Source: Puntigrus tetrazona (taxonomy: Eukaryota; Chordata; Actinopteri; Cypriniformes; Cyprinidae). Taken from it: 64,000 bases of DNA. The notes under the pieces were generated by a model that saw only the letters and a program-made list of their open reading frames with translations, was not told the DNA's origin and ran no database searches. Numbering within the stretch: the first letter of the stretch is position 1; each line of letters starts with the position of its first letter. A program made the translations under genes and the position numbers. The stretch is from NCBI RefSeq assembly GCF_018831695.1, contig NC_056704.1:4422330-4486329 (forward strand). Reading direction: 5' to 3'. This document shows, piece after piece, positions 28,301 to 41,125 of this stretch.

Positions 28301-31300
28301 AGATTTGATTTTGAAACAAGTAATGTACTTGAAAAATGTCTGTTATGTTTACCAAGACTGCATTTATTTGATCAAAATACCGTAAACAATTATATATAAT
28401 AAAATTTTTACAATTTAAAATTAGTGCTTTTTAATTGATATTAAGTCAGTTGTGATTCATTCATGTGATGCTAAGCTGAATTTTTTGCATTATTACTCCA
28501 GTTTTCAGCATCACATGATCCTTCAGAAATCATTTCAGTATACTGATTTGCTGCTCAAAAAACTAAACGTTTTTTATCATAAATGTTAAAAAAAGTAGTG
28601 TTGCTTAATATTTTTGTGCAAACAATGTTTGTGCATGCAGTGTGAAACAGACCATAGTATCTGATATCTCCCCCCAACCCCTTTTTTTCCTGCAGAAGAT
28701 GACATGATTGCCATAGATGAAAAATGTGTAGAAGCAGGTATATATTCTTTGTCTGATTTAAATGGTGTATTAAAACCTTAGCTATATAATGCTTGTTGCA
28801 CTTATACATGTATGTGTTTTTATTTCCTCGTGTGTAGATGAGGAGGCGTTTGAATCTGGTAGGTAAGTCCTGAAGATATCAGGAGAAACATGTACTGAAT
28901 TCAGATTTAGAGTCAATGTTTTAATCCTCGACAGAACTGTCCCTCGTGTGAACTATAGACACAATTAGAGTTGTTAAGAAATGTTATGGTATCAAAGTAT
29001 GTCACAGGTATTTGAGTGCAGTAGTAAATATTGAATATTTTGTTTCTGTTTCTTTCATGATGATTCATCAGAAGAGCTAAAGGATGGTGAGTGTATATAA
29101 CTCATAAACCATAAAGTTTAATAATAATTCCTGTTGCTGATTTGTTTTTTATTTCATTGAGTCATTGCTTATTATTCTGTGTTTGTTAATAGATGCATTA
29201 ACTGTGTCTGGTGTTGTGTTTCAGAGGAGAGTGAATTCAGCACCAACATTGAAGGGATTTACCTGAGTGAGTGACTCTATGATATTACAGCATTTACCGC
29301 AGCCCTTTCTGTCATGAACAATAAAAATAAATGGTAAAATGAATGTGTATCCCTCCCCTGGTTGTTTGGTTTGTCCACAATGAAATAAAAACAAAACACG
29401 GCAATTGACACATCTTTTTTCCTCAGAATTGCACATTTTTACTTTACTACTCCGAATTGCAGGTTCATATCTCGGATATGCAATTCATTGTAAAATAGAA
29501 CTGTAATATTTTTTATACAATAGCAGAAATGGGCTTCCATTAAGTTTTAAATGGATCACGGCGTCCCAAATAATGACTAGATGCAGGCAACTTTGCTTGG
29601 TTTATCTACGGCTTTGTTGCAGATACCTTACTTAATTTTGCACATACGTGAATGAATATTGACCAGTCAGGGAGAAGATGATAAAAAAAGTTGTTTTTGT
29701 TAGTTTGGTTGTAAAATCATCATTATATATTACATGCATTGATTATATTACATTTAAAAAAAAACCAAATGCAACACTTTCCATGTGTTAACTTTCTGTT
29801 CCTTCTGTAGCGTATGATTCTTTCCATTTATGATTGTGCTTTTATTCTGCGTGCATCTTATGCGTGTGTCAGCTGGTTTTCGCCGAAGTCTTCGTCTCTG
29901 CCGCCGACGGAGAGGTCAGGCTTTCGGAACGTCCCAGTTCTGCACCCTTCGCTGTCCCACGAGCTGTTACAGTTCATTAGCCAACCCGTATGAGGAGGTG
30001 GTACGCTACCAGCACCACCCAGAGCACCCACACCGCCTCATAGCTCTGCTGGGTGAGTGTGTCTCACAGGGATAAAATCAGCGAGCAAAACACATGTATC
30101 ACCTGACAGAACTTCCTGTAGCTGTGTCCCTGTATGCACATCATCATGTGTGTTCTGAAACGGTATCCTGCCGCTAGGTCCGTCCGGGGTCGGAGTAAAT
30201 GAGTTACGCAGGAGGCTTATAGAGATCAATCCAAAGGTCTACCAAGGAGCAGTTCCCCGTGAGTTTCATTTCGCAGATATGACTTTGTGTGATACAACTG
30301 TACATAAGTGTGCTTTCCATTTAGACACCACAAGGCCGCCCAAATGCCATGAGGAGTCTGGCCGAGAATATCACTTTATCAGCCGAGAGCAGTTTGACAC
30401 CATGGTCTGCAATCACAGGTGATATACTTGGCTGTGCATAAACACATAACGTTTCTAGATTTATATTTTTTGGGATCGATTGTGTAGTCTTTCTGTTGTT
30501 TCGTTTTTTTTTTTTTTAAATAGGTAACAGTCTTTCTCTCTCTTTCTTCCTCAGGTTTATTGAGTTTGGGGAGTTGAGAGGTCATCTTTATGGGACTAGC
30601 GTGGATGCGGTTAAAGATGTTTTGGCGAGTGGGAAGATCTGTGTGATGGACATTGAGCCATATGTGAGTTTCTCTTGGAAATATATATTCATCTGTTGTT
30701 ATTAGTGGTGCTTGCTAAGGTTTGTTTCAAATACTTTGGATTAGGAACAACGCCTTAACTAAAGAGTGTTATCTTAGTATTATTAATACACTATCAGGGT
30801 TGTTATTGTTAACTAAAAGCTATAACTATTAAAAAACGGTTTTGTTACCTGAATAAAGCTGAATTTATACTTTAAATATTAGATGAAAAATGTAAACTAA
30901 TCAAAAATCTTAAATCCTGCCATGGCAGTTTACTGAAAAGTTGAAAAAAAAAACCCTCATTGAACCTAAATAGTAATAGTAATTATTTTATAGTAAGTAA
31001 TGTTTTTGTTAATTAAATTTTTATTAAAAAAAAAGTCATAAAAATTTTATTTTGAATTAACTTTTATATTTTCAGATTTTATTAACCAGTTGCCCAGTTC
31101 ATCTCTTATTTTCATAACATTTTATTTTGGCTTTTCAATTAAATATATAACAATCGTTGGAGTTTCAGTAATAACGGAAGAGAGTTGTAGATGATATTAT
31201 AAAAAATAATAAACAATAATTGTTTAATAAGAGTCTTCTGGATTACACCTGACTTGTTTTAATGCTTTTCTTTTCTTTCTATGTTCCTGATCTCAGGCAT

Positions 31301-31728
31301 TGGAGTCAGTGAGGACTGCAGAGGTGAGGGCGTATGTCATCTTCATAAAGCCTCCTACTGCTGAGCAGATGAAAAGCACACGAATGAACTCGCATATCAT
31401 CACAAATTACTACACCAGCCGACCTTTTAAGGTGAGCCAGCATCTTTACCCGTGTCAATTTATTTTTTTGTCTTTTATTTTATGGTAAGCGTCTTAAAAG
31501 TACAGTAATCTGTGTATTTTCTCGCTGTCGAGACAGGATGAAGATTTTCAGGAGATAGAAGACGCAGGACGCAATATGGAACAGCATTACTGTCAGTTCT
31601 TTGATCACGTGATAGTAAACGATGGCCTGCAGGCCGCGTGTGTACAGCTGCTGACCGCAGTGAGGAGAGCTCAGGATGAACCGCAGTGGGTACCGACTGC
31701 ATGGATCAGACCGACTGACCAGTCTTAA
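22330..31728 (+). CDS. mpp4: MAGUK p55 family member 4 (MPP4)
   Basis: Membrane-associated guanylate-kinase scaffold; the mammalian protein organises photoreceptor synapse complexes. Twenty-one coding exons give 632 aa (human 637): 22330-22387, 22552-22673, 22759-22836, 23363-23446, 24030-24161, 26312-26393, 26527-26612, 26973-27044, 27559-27755, 27917-27975, 28081-28098, 28696-28737, 28838-28858, 29072-29086, 29225-29266, 29873-30052, 30178-30258, 30325-30418, 30555-30663, 31297-31431, 31537-31728. L27 motifs lie at about 20-140. PDZ is about 146-238 (GATIRRDDVTGEIYIARVIHGG). SH3 is about 239-305 (VRAMVDYNPHVDPSIPC). An acidic linker is built from microexons of 18, 42, 21, 15 and 42 nt, followed by a basic hook (GFRRSLRLCRRRR). 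GK is from about 425 (GPSGVGVNELRRR; the P-loop lysine is absent, as in other MPP4). The C terminus QWVPTAWI is family-typical. Start chosen because it follows an acceptor at 22273 and has A at -3. Confidence 0.95.
24406..25627 (+). CDS. Unrecognised coiled-coil/polybasic ORF nested in mpp4 intron 5; possible alternative mpp4 3' end
   Basis: Exons 24406-24670 and 24819-25627 (ACs then donor GTAAGG; acceptor CTCTGAAG) join into 358 open codons including TAA. The frame has no start codon at its upstream edge (a TAG sits in the acceptor) and opens in phase 0. That is the phase left by mpp4 exons 2-5, so splicing from 24161 would give L27 domains plus 357 new residues (515 aa). Visible features: an N-terminal part beginning TGAGREFQSHWD; an acidic patch (DNLDSGDESDGSS); a heptad-like helix around NTLQQATSCMERSSENVHLL and RVSESVQENSQALAMLTHVV; a Ser run; and a C terminus CFFSQKKKKSKKKE that could be palmitoylated or membrane-binding. 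I do not recognise the family. ATG at 24511 is an alternative start. The first acceptor has a poor pyrimidine tract, so a separate nested gene or domesticated element is equally possible. Confidence 0.5.
25383..25412 (+). repeat. TCC/TCT triplet run encoding poly-Ser
   Basis: An imperfect serine-codon run inside the nested ORF of mpp4 intron 5. Confidence 0.7.
25764..26005. mobile_element. TTAAAGGG...CCCTTTAA element, about 242 bp
   Basis: It starts TTAAAGGGACCACACCG and ends GAGATGGAGTAACCCTTTAA. Inside it carries TTTGGAATGACATGAGGGTAAG, the diagnostic core of this abundant cyprinid family. Its left edge overlaps ATTAAA, a possible poly(A) signal for the nested ORF ending at 25627. Confidence 0.75.
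28370..28560. repeat. Dispersed cyprinid-type repeat fragment
   Basis: It contains CCAAGACTGCATTTATTTGA and CAGCATCACATGATCCTTCAG, shared in diverged form with 12010-12190 and 42370-42560. It lies in the mpp4 linker intron. Confidence 0.65.
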
Positions 31729-32754
<1,026 letters not shown>

Positions 32755-34398
32755 ATGGATACGGAAGGAAAGGTTTGTTACACGCTTAAATGAGAAGCTT
32801 CGCGTTTGCTATCAAACAGTTACTAACAGACGCGACTTAAACTACTTCATCCTTTAGTGCGCATGTTCAGAGCTGTTGTTTAAATATTATTATTATGTTA
32901 TATGATTGTATGTAGGTTCTCAGCACAAGGAGAAGAGATCTTCCTCCCATTCCTCAAGGACAGAGGGTAAGTCTAAGATATCCATAACACATCGTGGGTT
33001 TATTCTATTTGTTACACATTCGAGCTGTTGCTGATAAGCCTTTTTATTTCTTTTAATTTGACTGAGTACAAGCTTCACGTTGACAAGCACAGCAGTAGTC
33101 ATAAAGGTAAACTCTCTTAGAGTCAGATGCTTTTGCTCCCCTTGTCTTTTGGGGTTCATCCATTGCAATCTGTTTAACCCTCTTACATTATTCTTAAAGG
33201 CTATATAATATATAATCTGGATTGAATCAGTACCACACTAATTAAAATAAATACAGTCAGTACTAGGCTGAGCATGTGCATTTGTATACATGTTGAACTG
33301 AATATTCAATAAGGCCGCATTTATTTATTTAAGTAAAAACGTAAGTAAGTAGTAGTGGTGTGTGTTTATGTCAGAAGGTTGAGTAACAGTATTTGATGGT
33401 GACTCCTGAGTAGCTCCTCCTTTACATAATCCTGCTGCTTGGCAGATGCCCGTCTCAGATTTAGACTCAAATTAATCCTTGCTTTAAGTGCTCAGAGATG
33501 CTTGTTTGTACATGTCCTTTGTGTTCTCCCTGTGCTCTTGAGTGGAATGGCGAAAAAGCCAACGGTAAGCTCTGTTGGACACAAAAATGTAGAGCCCTCA
33601 ACAGATTTTGATTCTTGAGTTTCATTTGAATTGTTTATTGCTGACCTGATATTACTTTTCGACATTTTAGCGGGGACCACGAGCACTGCCGTCTATGCCA
33701 AGGTAAGATCACTTAGCAGATCAGATGTGGTTTAAACGGTTAAAATGTTGTTTAAATCTCCTCTTTTCCTTCCTCATTCTTCATTATACCTTCAAACGCA
33801 CAGTCAGGACACGGCAGGTGAGTGATTCTCTTTAAATTGTTTTTCACATTTGGTTAATATGTATTTGAGTAGGTAATAAAGTTTAAAATGTTATAATGCG
33901 TCTCTTAGATTGTTTTGCCTTAAAATAGCTGTTTATTGGTTAGGTAACATTACATTATATAATGAAGCTCTTCTTTTGCCCTTCAAAGAGGATGTTCCAG
34001 CTCCAAAGAGTAGGAAAAAGAAGGCCAAGAGGGATGTGGAGAGTGTGGATGAACATGATGGTGAGTTTAGGTGATAAGCAGTTTTCATGAGGACTAAATC
34101 TCAGAAACTGTAAGGTCATAAGTCCAATGACTTTTGTCATGCCCTTCAAAGCATTTTTTTTGTTTTTACTGCTGAAAAGTGTTTGTTAACAATATTTAGT
34201 GGTGTCAAACAAATAATCACATCTAAAATTTAAGTTTTTGTTCACGTAGTATATACATATGTACTATCTTTATTTATTATGTATATATAAATACACATAC
34301 TTACATTATGTTTTGAAAATATTTACATGTGTATACAATTAAATGATTATTTTTTATATTATATATAAATACATATATAAACAGCATATTAATCATAA

Positions 34399-34486
<88 letters not shown>

Positions 34487-37400
34487 AAGAGAGAAAGATG
34501 AAGAAAGATGCTTTTTTTGGTACCAGAAGATATAGTGACAACATCTTCCAGCAGAGTCTAGACCCAGACAAACCTGACTTCTTGTTATCACCTGTAGAAG
34601 CATGGTGTGTGTGTGATGAGTTTGTTTTACCTTTGACCTTTGTAGATGGTGGAATGGAAATGGGAGGGCTTACCAGTCGCAGGCAGTCTGAATGTCAGGA
34701 ACCTTTGACCCCAGAACCTGTGGACAATCCTCCACAAAGGAGGAAAAAAAAGAAGAAAGCACAAGCAATTGGTAGAAAAACCATTTCCTGTTCACTACAA
34801 CTCACCTGATAGAGGCATAGACAGAAATAATGCTTTGTACTTACTGGTTAGATATAGAGGGAGATCAGACGGACCTGGTGTCAAATGGAGATATGGTGGA
34901 TCAGAATGTTGAAGAAGAGGTGACGCGAAAACCAAAAAAGAGGAAGTAAGTCTATTTCTTCAAGTCTATTTTTTCTATTTTTGTTAAACAGGTTATTGAA
35001 AGGTTCCAGGTATTTTAAAGGCACCACTCATGTGTTGTTTTTTATGAAAGCCCTTTTTTGGATTTAACTTGTCATTTAGCTAACACTTTCTGTTTCCTTC
35101 TTTCTCCAGAGTCAAACCTAAAGTAACAGAAACACATTCCAACAACGAACTGGACATAGAGGATGATGATATCATCACAGACCCCCAGGTGCCCGTCCCC
35201 CAGCATTCCTTGTTCTCCGCTCCCCAAGGCCAAAGCCAGCCTATGGGGAAGGTGTTTGTGGAGAGGAGCCGTAAGTTTCAAGCTAAATAATAATGATAAA
35301 AAAAAAACATTTATTGCATATACCGCCTTCAAAGGTTGCTTTCTCAAAGCGCTGTACATTAATGCTTAAGGAAAACACAGTAATATGAAACAGTAAACTG
35401 TAAATTCAACAAAAGATAAATTACAAAAATCTATATGAAAGAAAACTAATCAATGCATTTCTGAAAAATAAAAGAGCATAAAAAACAATAAATCTTAGTA
35501 TCATCAGCGTAGAAGTAAGGCATCTATCAAGGCATCTTAATAGCTGACCAAGAGGATAGATATAAACGCTAAAAAGCAGGGGAGCAAAAACTATAATGGC
35601 ACAGCTCTAGTTCTTAATATGATTAGAAACTAGATTCCCATTCCGGTGTAGTAATCAATCAAGTAATAATCAAAAATGTTATGGCAGCAAACTTCCTTGA
35701 TTATTACGTCGGAATGGGAGAATAGTTCCTAATCAGAAAATCACAGCTTTTCATTTTTTAATGGTCTTAGTACACAATATAACTACAGGTAATTTTTGAA
35801 TGTGATGCGATTGGTCTGATTGGATTCAACAATCTATGCAAAGCTATGCTAAAAGTTCTATCGCCAGACGCGGAGATCGGCTGAAACTCAACTCTGGCGG
35901 AGTTGGAGAATAAGCCTTTTACCAAAAAAAATGGAGTGTTCCTTTAAGGTGAAGTTGTTTGTGTGCAAGGAACTCTTTACTATAATTGACCGTGTATATT
36001 TGGTGGCAGGTCGTTTTCAAGCAGCTGAGCGAGTGGACCAGTGGAAGGCCAGTGTCCCGATGGAGCAGAACTTTATGGACAGCCGCTCAGTGTGGACCAC
36101 TAGAGATGTCTCCTTGAAACTGCACAGTGGCTTCAGGTTTATTTTCACACTTCCAGTTTTCTCATATCTGTGCAGTTGCTTTAGACCAGAGGTGTTAAAC
36201 TCATTTTAGGTCGAGGGCCGGATCTGAGAAAATGTCCCCATGTGCAGGCCGAATGACCTTTTTAATATTAACCATACATATTATAATATAATAAAAAAAT
36301 AAATAGGAAAACTTTTTTCAAATTTGATGCCAGGTTATTTTAGGGGTGTGCAATATTGACACAAAATGTATTTCTTTGTTTTGATAGTGATATTTGACAT
36401 ATTTTGCAGAGTGTGTTTTTGAGATAGCAGCTTGGTTGGTTGTCACAGACAAGTAAATATGACACTAAAGCCACCAGTAGGTGGCAGGAAGTCTACATCT
36501 TAATGAGTGATTGACTCATTCTTTCAAAATGGCCGATTCGTTTAGAAACAAAGCTAGTGATTGTCTTAATGAATGGGCCACTAAGTCATTGACTCAAATG
36601 ATTTGTTCAAAAACAGAAATTAATTCAGTAAGAAAATACACAGCGCTGCTCGGAGACATACAGTTGTTCTTACAGATAAACAGACAGCAATGTGACTAAA
36701 ATGCAACACTTTTATATTACTTCATGACATAAGTATTAAAAACTATTTCTAACAGGGCATTTTTCCCCCATATCTTGAATCACACTTTGTTCTGATAGCC
36801 TCACTGTCTTCTGAAATCTCACTGACCCCCAAACCTTTCTAAACACTGACTGTTGTTACTGCACAGGGTGATTGGCCTGTTTTCTCATGGCTTCCTGGCT
36901 GGTTATGCTGTATGGAATATCATTGTGGTCTATGTTTTGGCCGGGGACCAGATGAGCACTCTTTCCAACCTACTCCAGCAGTATAACACCCTGGCCTACC
37001 CTGCACAGTCCCTGCTCTACCTGCTGCTGGCCCTCAGCACCGTTTCTGCCTTCGACAGGTGAATCACCAAACCCTTTCACGTTAACCAACACAAAGAAAA
37101 GTCCAGTAAACACTGTCGCCATAATCATTTGATGCTTGAGCCCTTGAGATTAAACTAAACTACTTTGATCTCTCTCTAAACAGGATGAATCTTGCCAAAG
37201 CCGCTACGGCCATGAGGAGTTTACTGACCCTCAGTCCTGTGGCGCTTGCTTCCTTCTGTGAGTTTTATCACGGTTCTGGCAAAAAAAAATGAGTTATGTA
37301 CTCATATTGAAGCCATATATGAACACAGCAATGTTTTAATGTACCTTTTCCATTTCAGTGTACTTTTCTGCACTTGTTTTATCATTAAGCCAGCAGATGA

Positions 37401-37845
37401 CGAGCGATCGCATCAATCTCTATAATCAGTACTCCAGCTATAATGTGACACTCTGGTAAGACAGTCTCGTCGGAGCAAGCTGGGTAAATGCTGTACAGTA
37501 ACGGGAGCTGAGCAGTTGTTGTGTCTCCTCGCAGGCAGCCGGGCTCAGAGCGCAGCGTCCTTTACCCCTGGATCATAGTAAACCTGGTGGTCACTTTGCT
37601 GGTCGGGCTGGCCTGGGTTCTGATGTCAGCAAGTCCCGATATCGACCACACAGAAGGTAAACGCTACAGGATGTTCTTTTCACACAGTGGTTTGAATATT
37701 GTATGGGGAAGTATACTTTCTAAACATATCCTGGTGTTCAAAACTACAAAAATTTGTTTATTTTTTCCCCCCCTCTGTAGAGTTTTTAATGTTGATGGAA
37801 ATGGAATATCCGAAAGCAGAGGAAAAGGGAAACGTCGCTGCATAA
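32755..37845 (+). CDS. tmem237: Transmembrane protein 237 (TMEM237)
   Basis: Ciliary transition-zone membrane protein; human mutations cause Joubert syndrome. Fourteen exons give 412 aa (human 408): 32755-32772, 32916-32966, 33671-33702, 33804-33817, 33989-34060, 34646-34771, 34858-34945, 35110-35270, 36010-36136, 36867-37058, 37184-37257, 37359-37455, 37535-37656, 37781-37845. The N-terminal half is hydrophilic and lysine-rich (RALPSMP, RKKKAKR, RRKKKKK, then EDDDIITDPQ and GKVFVERSRRFQAAERV). Four hydrophobic segments follow, at about 231-255 (GLFSHGFLAGYAVWNIIVVY), 278-293, 311-330 (ALASFLYFSALVLSLSQQMT) and 362-382 (PWIIVNLVVTLLVGLAWVL). The order matches TMEM237 throughout. AATAAA lies at 37946-37951. 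Some early exons are only 14-51 nt and were placed by phase plus motif. Confidence 0.93.
34404..34482. repeat. (AT)n microsatellite
   Basis: About 78 bases of AT in the tmem237 intron. It follows an AT-rich stretch from 34198 (TAGTGGTGTCAAA), which looks like a decayed copy of the TAGTGCTGTCAAA MITE. Confidence 0.95.
35621..35734. repeat. Imperfect palindrome, 114 bp
   Basis: GATTAGAAACTAGATTCCCA at the left mirrors GGAATGGGAGAATAGTTCCT at the right; CATTCCGGTGTAGTAATCAA mirrors TTGATTATTACGTCGGAATG. It lies in tmem237 intron 8. Confidence 0.7.
35735..35946. repeat. Probable high-copy repeat ending GTGTTCCTTTAAG
   Basis: The end GGAGTGTTCCTTTAA and GC-poor body resemble dispersed fish elements. 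There is no second copy in this window, so the call rests on style only. Confidence 0.35.
36180..36260. repeat. Possible hAT-like repeat remnant
   Basis: GGTGTTAAACTCATTTTAGG and GAGGGCCGGATCTGAG resemble a motif often seen in vertebrate non-autonomous hAT elements. It is a single copy in the window. Confidence 0.35.
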
Positions 37846-37945
37846 GTCATTTTTTTCTGCTGTATTTTGATACATTGTTGATTTGTCACTGTATATATTA
37901 GAAATGTCACTTGCCTGCTGTAAGGTCTCTGCAATATATTTTTTA

Positions 37946-38012
37946 AATAAACCATTCCTTGTCTGATATACAAATGATTGCACAAGAGGCCACATTCTTT
38001 TGGCATTTTATT
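37946..38012. terminator. Convergent poly(A) signals of tmem237 (+) and the ZP gene (-)
   Basis: AATAAA on the plus strand at 37946-37951 serves tmem237. TTTATT at 38007-38012 (AATAAA on the minus strand) lies five bases beyond the ZP stop codon. The two 3' ends therefore meet or overlap within about 100 bases. Confidence 0.75.
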
Positions 38013-38016
38013 AATG

Positions 38017-41000
38017 TCACACTGGAACGGGCTGAGGGTGAGGTTTGGCCCGATGAATTAAAACAGCCACCAAAAGCCCACAGACACCAAACACAATGAG
38101 AGCTCCTGCCGCCCATAATCCATAATCCAATAATATCTGTTGGACTAGAGGAGAATACATTTCCAGGTTAAGGACAGTTTGCATGGGTTGGATTTAAAAA
38201 AAAAAAACCCAATAATAAATCACGAATAACGTTGCTTTCATACCTTCATTATCTGCTAGATTTTCAGAAACTGGCAAATGGGATACAAGTATGACCTCCC
38301 TACTTGAAACTACAACCTCTTCCTCAGAATCCTTCAAGTCTTCTGAAACAGCCCTTCCTAATCAACAGGGGAAAAATATAATAGAAATAAAATTTACATT
38401 TATTTAATATAGTTTATAATGAGGTTGTTGATTGCATGCAAGTTTATTTTAAAGTAACATGTCAAATTAATTAAATAGTTTTTGGTTGTAAAAATAATAA
38501 AAAATAATTACTAGTAAATTAATACATTTATTTAAATATTAAATTAAAAGAAATATTTAGACAACAACATTTGTTAATCTTAAATTAACATTTAATTTCC
38601 AATTAATTACTAATTCACATTTTTTAACATAATTGATTTAGTCCTAAACATTACATTATTATAATTAAATGAGCTTTCTATGATTGAATGGAGTTTCTGT
38701 GAAAAATTATGTTTAAAAAAAAATTAAAAAAAACTATTTCTACTCTGTATCCGTAGGGGCACTCACTTGTCCTGTTGCCACAACTGGACTCGCATGACTC
38801 TCTGGTGGAGGAGTAGCAAACAGACGTAGTGCAGTGAATGAACATCTGTTAAAGATGTGGCAAGATGAGGACAATAACATAAGTGAGAGCCAAAGAGAAC
38901 ATGTGGTAAACATGACTGTACATACCCTTTCCTGCAGAGGCGCAAACGACGACTGATCTACAACAGCGAACATCTTCACAACAAAGCGTTTGTAATGAGA
39001 TGGGTACTGCAGACTCGACTGTCCAACAGGAAGCACTGTGGTCTGCTGATAGTCATCCTTATATGAACAGCTATAGAAGAGTAATAAGGAACATGTAAAC
39101 CAGTGTATAATTGAGGTGTTGTTTTGGCATCAACACACTGACACTAAATGCCCATGTTTCCTTAGAAAAATTAGGGAAGTGGAGCTGAAATAAAAACTCT
39201 GTTTTACCCGTTTATCACAAGACCCCGCCGAGGCAGGCTCAGGGATTCAGGATTAGAAGTGGCCCAGCAGTGGTCCAGGACCAGGATGAGGTTCGGATCG
39301 GTCCTCTCCAGAATCCGCACCTCCACATACACAGGTTCCCTCAACACTTTAGTAACAGGGTAGTCTTCCTCAGAGTAGTAAGAGGTGTACATATCCTCTT
39401 AAACACAAAAGAGTACTGAATTAATTGACTGAACCACATTATACAGTATTTGAGCTAGTGATAAGTTTCATATTAGTGCCATTCGTGATAGTTTTACAGG
39501 ACCAGTATCAGTGTTGAGCGCTTCACAATTGTGTAGCTCCATTTAGTTACCCCATCTCTTTTGAATTTTCAATGAGTTTAGGGACAAATATAGCAACTTC
39601 TTGGACAAACCTCATCTAAATTGACTACTGATCTATATTCATCTTTATGGTGTCATCTAGTGACTCAAATTAATGCAGCCTTTATCTTTCTTTAAAATCA
39701 AATCTTACCAGCTTCATGCTTTTCAGTGGTAGTGCATTTAGATATTATGGTAACACAGTGTCATTTTTATATTATATTATATAGTTTGGATCCTGAAGAA
39801 CAGCCAAAAATCTAATTGAGACTTGTACTTGTTTGACCATTAACATTTCAGGATGTTTAAATGAAATGATAAAACTCCTTCGGAAAACGTGTTTTGCTGT
39901 GAAATTGGAATTTGGGGATTCTGCTCACCATCAGAGCACGGTTTAGTGCTGCACTGTCCGTTGGCGAGTCTGAGCTCTACCTTGAGTGAGCCGTTGTGAG
40001 AGACAGAGGGAGGAGGAGGAGGAGGAACCGTATTCACGTCCACCAGCAGAGCATCGATGGCTGATTCTGAATACATGCACTGGAGCTTCAGCCTTCAAGA
40101 CACAGACAGGAAATACTGGGCCCCCCTTCCACTGATCGTTACTAAAAACTTCAAAATAAAAACAGACGAGCCTCCTCACTCATAAGAACCGTCTCTCATA
40201 ATTGATCCATGAGGTCCAAGGCCAGCTTCATAAGCGAACGACATCATGTTCTCATAAATAACAAAACCATTTTCTTCCTGAAGGAACAACAACAGCGACC
40301 TTAGGGTAAGCAAACACTGATCCAACCATTCCACGCCTAATCTCTTCAGTGATATATAACATGCCCCAAGGCTCTGTCAGTGTTCATTCCCACCTTCATT
40401 CTGGAGCCGCAGGAGCTGACGGAGAACTGATAGATGGCGAAGCTGGCAGTGCTGCTGACCGAAGCGCAGCGGTCACTGGGGTCATTCTCCAGCATGTGGA
40501 TGGAGTCTAAACTGATTCGTGGTGTGGTGGCGTCTCGAGCAACCACCAATAAAAAACTGCCCATCTCTTGTGCACTGCAGAGTGACTGGAAGAAAGAGCG
40601 AGAGAAAATATCCATGATTAAATCAATGTCAATGGCTTATATATTATTTGTGATTTAACGCCATCATTGGCAATATTCGTGGCAAGATAAGACGTCTCAA
40701 TTACACAATTCCATTCAAAACAAATACAAGACTGTTTTTAAAATATATGCATATTGGGAGAGATTTAAAGTACAAAATCGGATTTATTTTTCACGCTCAC
40801 CTGCCTTGGGATAGTAACAGCCCCGCGCGTCATAACAGCAGCTGATGACGTCACACTCATCTGAAGTGACGTCAGGCTGTCCACACTCGACGCGCTCGTG
40901 ATGTCGCTCGAGCGCACAGCGCTGGCTCTGAGAGCCGGAGAAAGACGAGCTCATCTCCGGCGAAAACCGAACCCTCTCCTGCTGCGGGGGAAACTCCTTC

Positions 41001-41125
41001 AGAACGGGTGAGAACGCTAAACCGCCGGACAGATATCGGGACATCTGCCAGGGAAACCGCGGATCCTGAGCATTGCTAAAATATACACTAAGCGTAAACG
41101 CAACTAATATTGCAGTTACCCACAT
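38017..41125 (-). pseudogene. Trefoil/ZP-domain protein (ZP4/ZPB type) with a one-base frameshift
   Basis: Egg-envelope-type glycoprotein. Nine exons on the minus strand: 41125-40801, 40585-40394, 40277-40180, 40092-39929, 39397-39208, 39070-38926, 38845-38767, 38357-38244, 38144-38017. The total is 1435 nt, one base over 478 codons. Residues 1-20 form a signal peptide (MWVTAILVAFTLSVYFSNAQ), and a trefoil domain with CALERHHERVECG and CCYDARGCYYP follows at about 66-107. The ZP domain starts AVTLQCTRDGQF. Later come CSVSSCGS-like cysteines, ELKLQCMYSESA, LDHCWATSNPES, CSYKDDYQQT and an RTRR furin-type site near 395. A membrane segment (LWAAGALIVFGVCGLLVAVL) and a 14-residue tail complete it. 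The frame breaks in the T6 run at 40556-40551 right after RDGQF; VVARDATTPRIS continues in the other frame. All other junctions are clean, so either an assembly indel or a very young null allele is likely. ATG taken is 9 nt inside an in-frame GTG. Confidence 0.8.

Noticed and set aside
33541..33572. Possible extra tmem237 exon (TGGAATGGCG... before GTAAGC)
   Set aside because: Its 22 nt would break the frame between the exons at 32966 and 33671, which join cleanly without it.
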